From positions 5,635-69,634 of the forward strand of contig CAYTWH010000018.1 in the NCBI GenBank assembly GCA_964442075.1: DNA of 64,000 nt. The letters are read 5' to 3'. Of the stretch, positions 63,919 to 64,000 are shown piece by piece (position 1 is the first letter of the stretch; every line of letters starts with the position of its first letter). The stretch comes from CAYTAU01 sp964442075. GTDB lineage: Bacteria; Bacteroidota; Bacteroidia; Bacteroidales; CAYTAU01. The notes beneath the pieces are model-generated. The model did not search any database, was not told the DNA's origin, and saw only the letters and a list, made by a program, of their open reading frames with translations. The position numbers and the translations under genes are program-made.

Positions 63919-64000
63919 AATTACTGCTGCTTGGCATATTGTTTTTGCATGTTTAATTTGGATTTCTGCTGCCAATATTTTAATTTTGACACAAAATGAT

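Noticed and set aside
63737..64000. Coding frame VSACFILVLAVSFY across the third array
   Set aside because: There is no ATG, only a GTG, and openness follows from the repeat period. It runs off the window, so it cannot be judged.

Overview
This 64 kb window is a chromosomal piece of a member of the Bacteroidota. The base composition is AT-rich, starts usually lack Shine-Dalgarno sequences, and several promoters fit the Bacteroidota TTTG / TAnnTTTG pattern. The gene content agrees: gldF/gldG gliding genes, a type A and type B type-IX-secretion (T9SS) sorting domain, DUF3078, DUF4153, DUF5684, a LysM plus periplasmic-binding fusion, and a short MoaA. Lower-rank assignment is not possible from the sequence alone. 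No tRNA, rRNA, CRISPR array, integrase or transposase gene was seen.

Layout. 1-5.6 kb: partial LptF/G permease, START-like protein, molybdenum cofactor genes moaA-moeA, and a secreted M28 peptidase with a PDZ domain. 5.7-9.8 kb: small lipoproteins, a MauE/DoxX membrane protein fused to a thioredoxin-like domain, and a lipoprotein nuclease next to a formylglycine-generating-enzyme-like protein. 9.85-17.9 kb: a tight five-gene minus-strand operon (ADP-forming acyl-CoA synthetase, sodium:solute symporter, membrane protein, indolepyruvate:ferredoxin oxidoreductase fusion, aminotransferase). Together these encode a complete route from an aromatic or similar amino acid through the 2-oxoacid and acyl-CoA to an organic acid, with ATP made by substrate-level phosphorylation. 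18.1-19.7 kb: DUF3078 protein and a HAD protein. 19.8-29.5 kb: two giant tandem paralogous T9SS cargo genes, one broken by an in-frame TGA. 29.7-37.4 kb: UbiA-type prenyltransferase, LysM/periplasmic-binding protein, DivIC, gamma carbonic anhydrase, two DUF5684 genes (one with an in-frame TAG), a MATE exporter, and a T9SS type A protein. 37.4-40.6 kb: first accessory island, with a cassette-like element, a 21/42-bp repeat array and unknown genes. 40.7-50.7 kb: TPR/membrane protein, glycosyltransferase, methyltransferase, mtnA plus a class II aldolase (a probable DHAP shunt), a 50-bp perfect palindrome, a possible FMN TIM-barrel protein of unknown role, and DUF4153. 50.8-55 kb: patatin phospholipase, an unknown secreted protein, and a second accessory island with a gene remnant, a 21-bp array and a second cassette-like element. 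55.1-62.7 kb: gldG-gldF, PagL-like lipid A deacylase, double-PAS protein, ABC permease and purH. 62.8-64 kb: repeats around a small secreted protein, and a third 21/42-bp array.

The most unusual signals are non-coding. Two single-gene islands (37429-38117 and 54011-55020) share the same outer sequences at the same spacings, but each carries its own matched pair of inner inverted repeats. Three tandem arrays of unrelated sequence share one 21-bp base period (21 or 42 bp), and two of them lie just upstream of genes of unknown function. Three genes in the window look broken by one small lesion each (TGA, TAG, frameshift). These may be real decay or sequence error.
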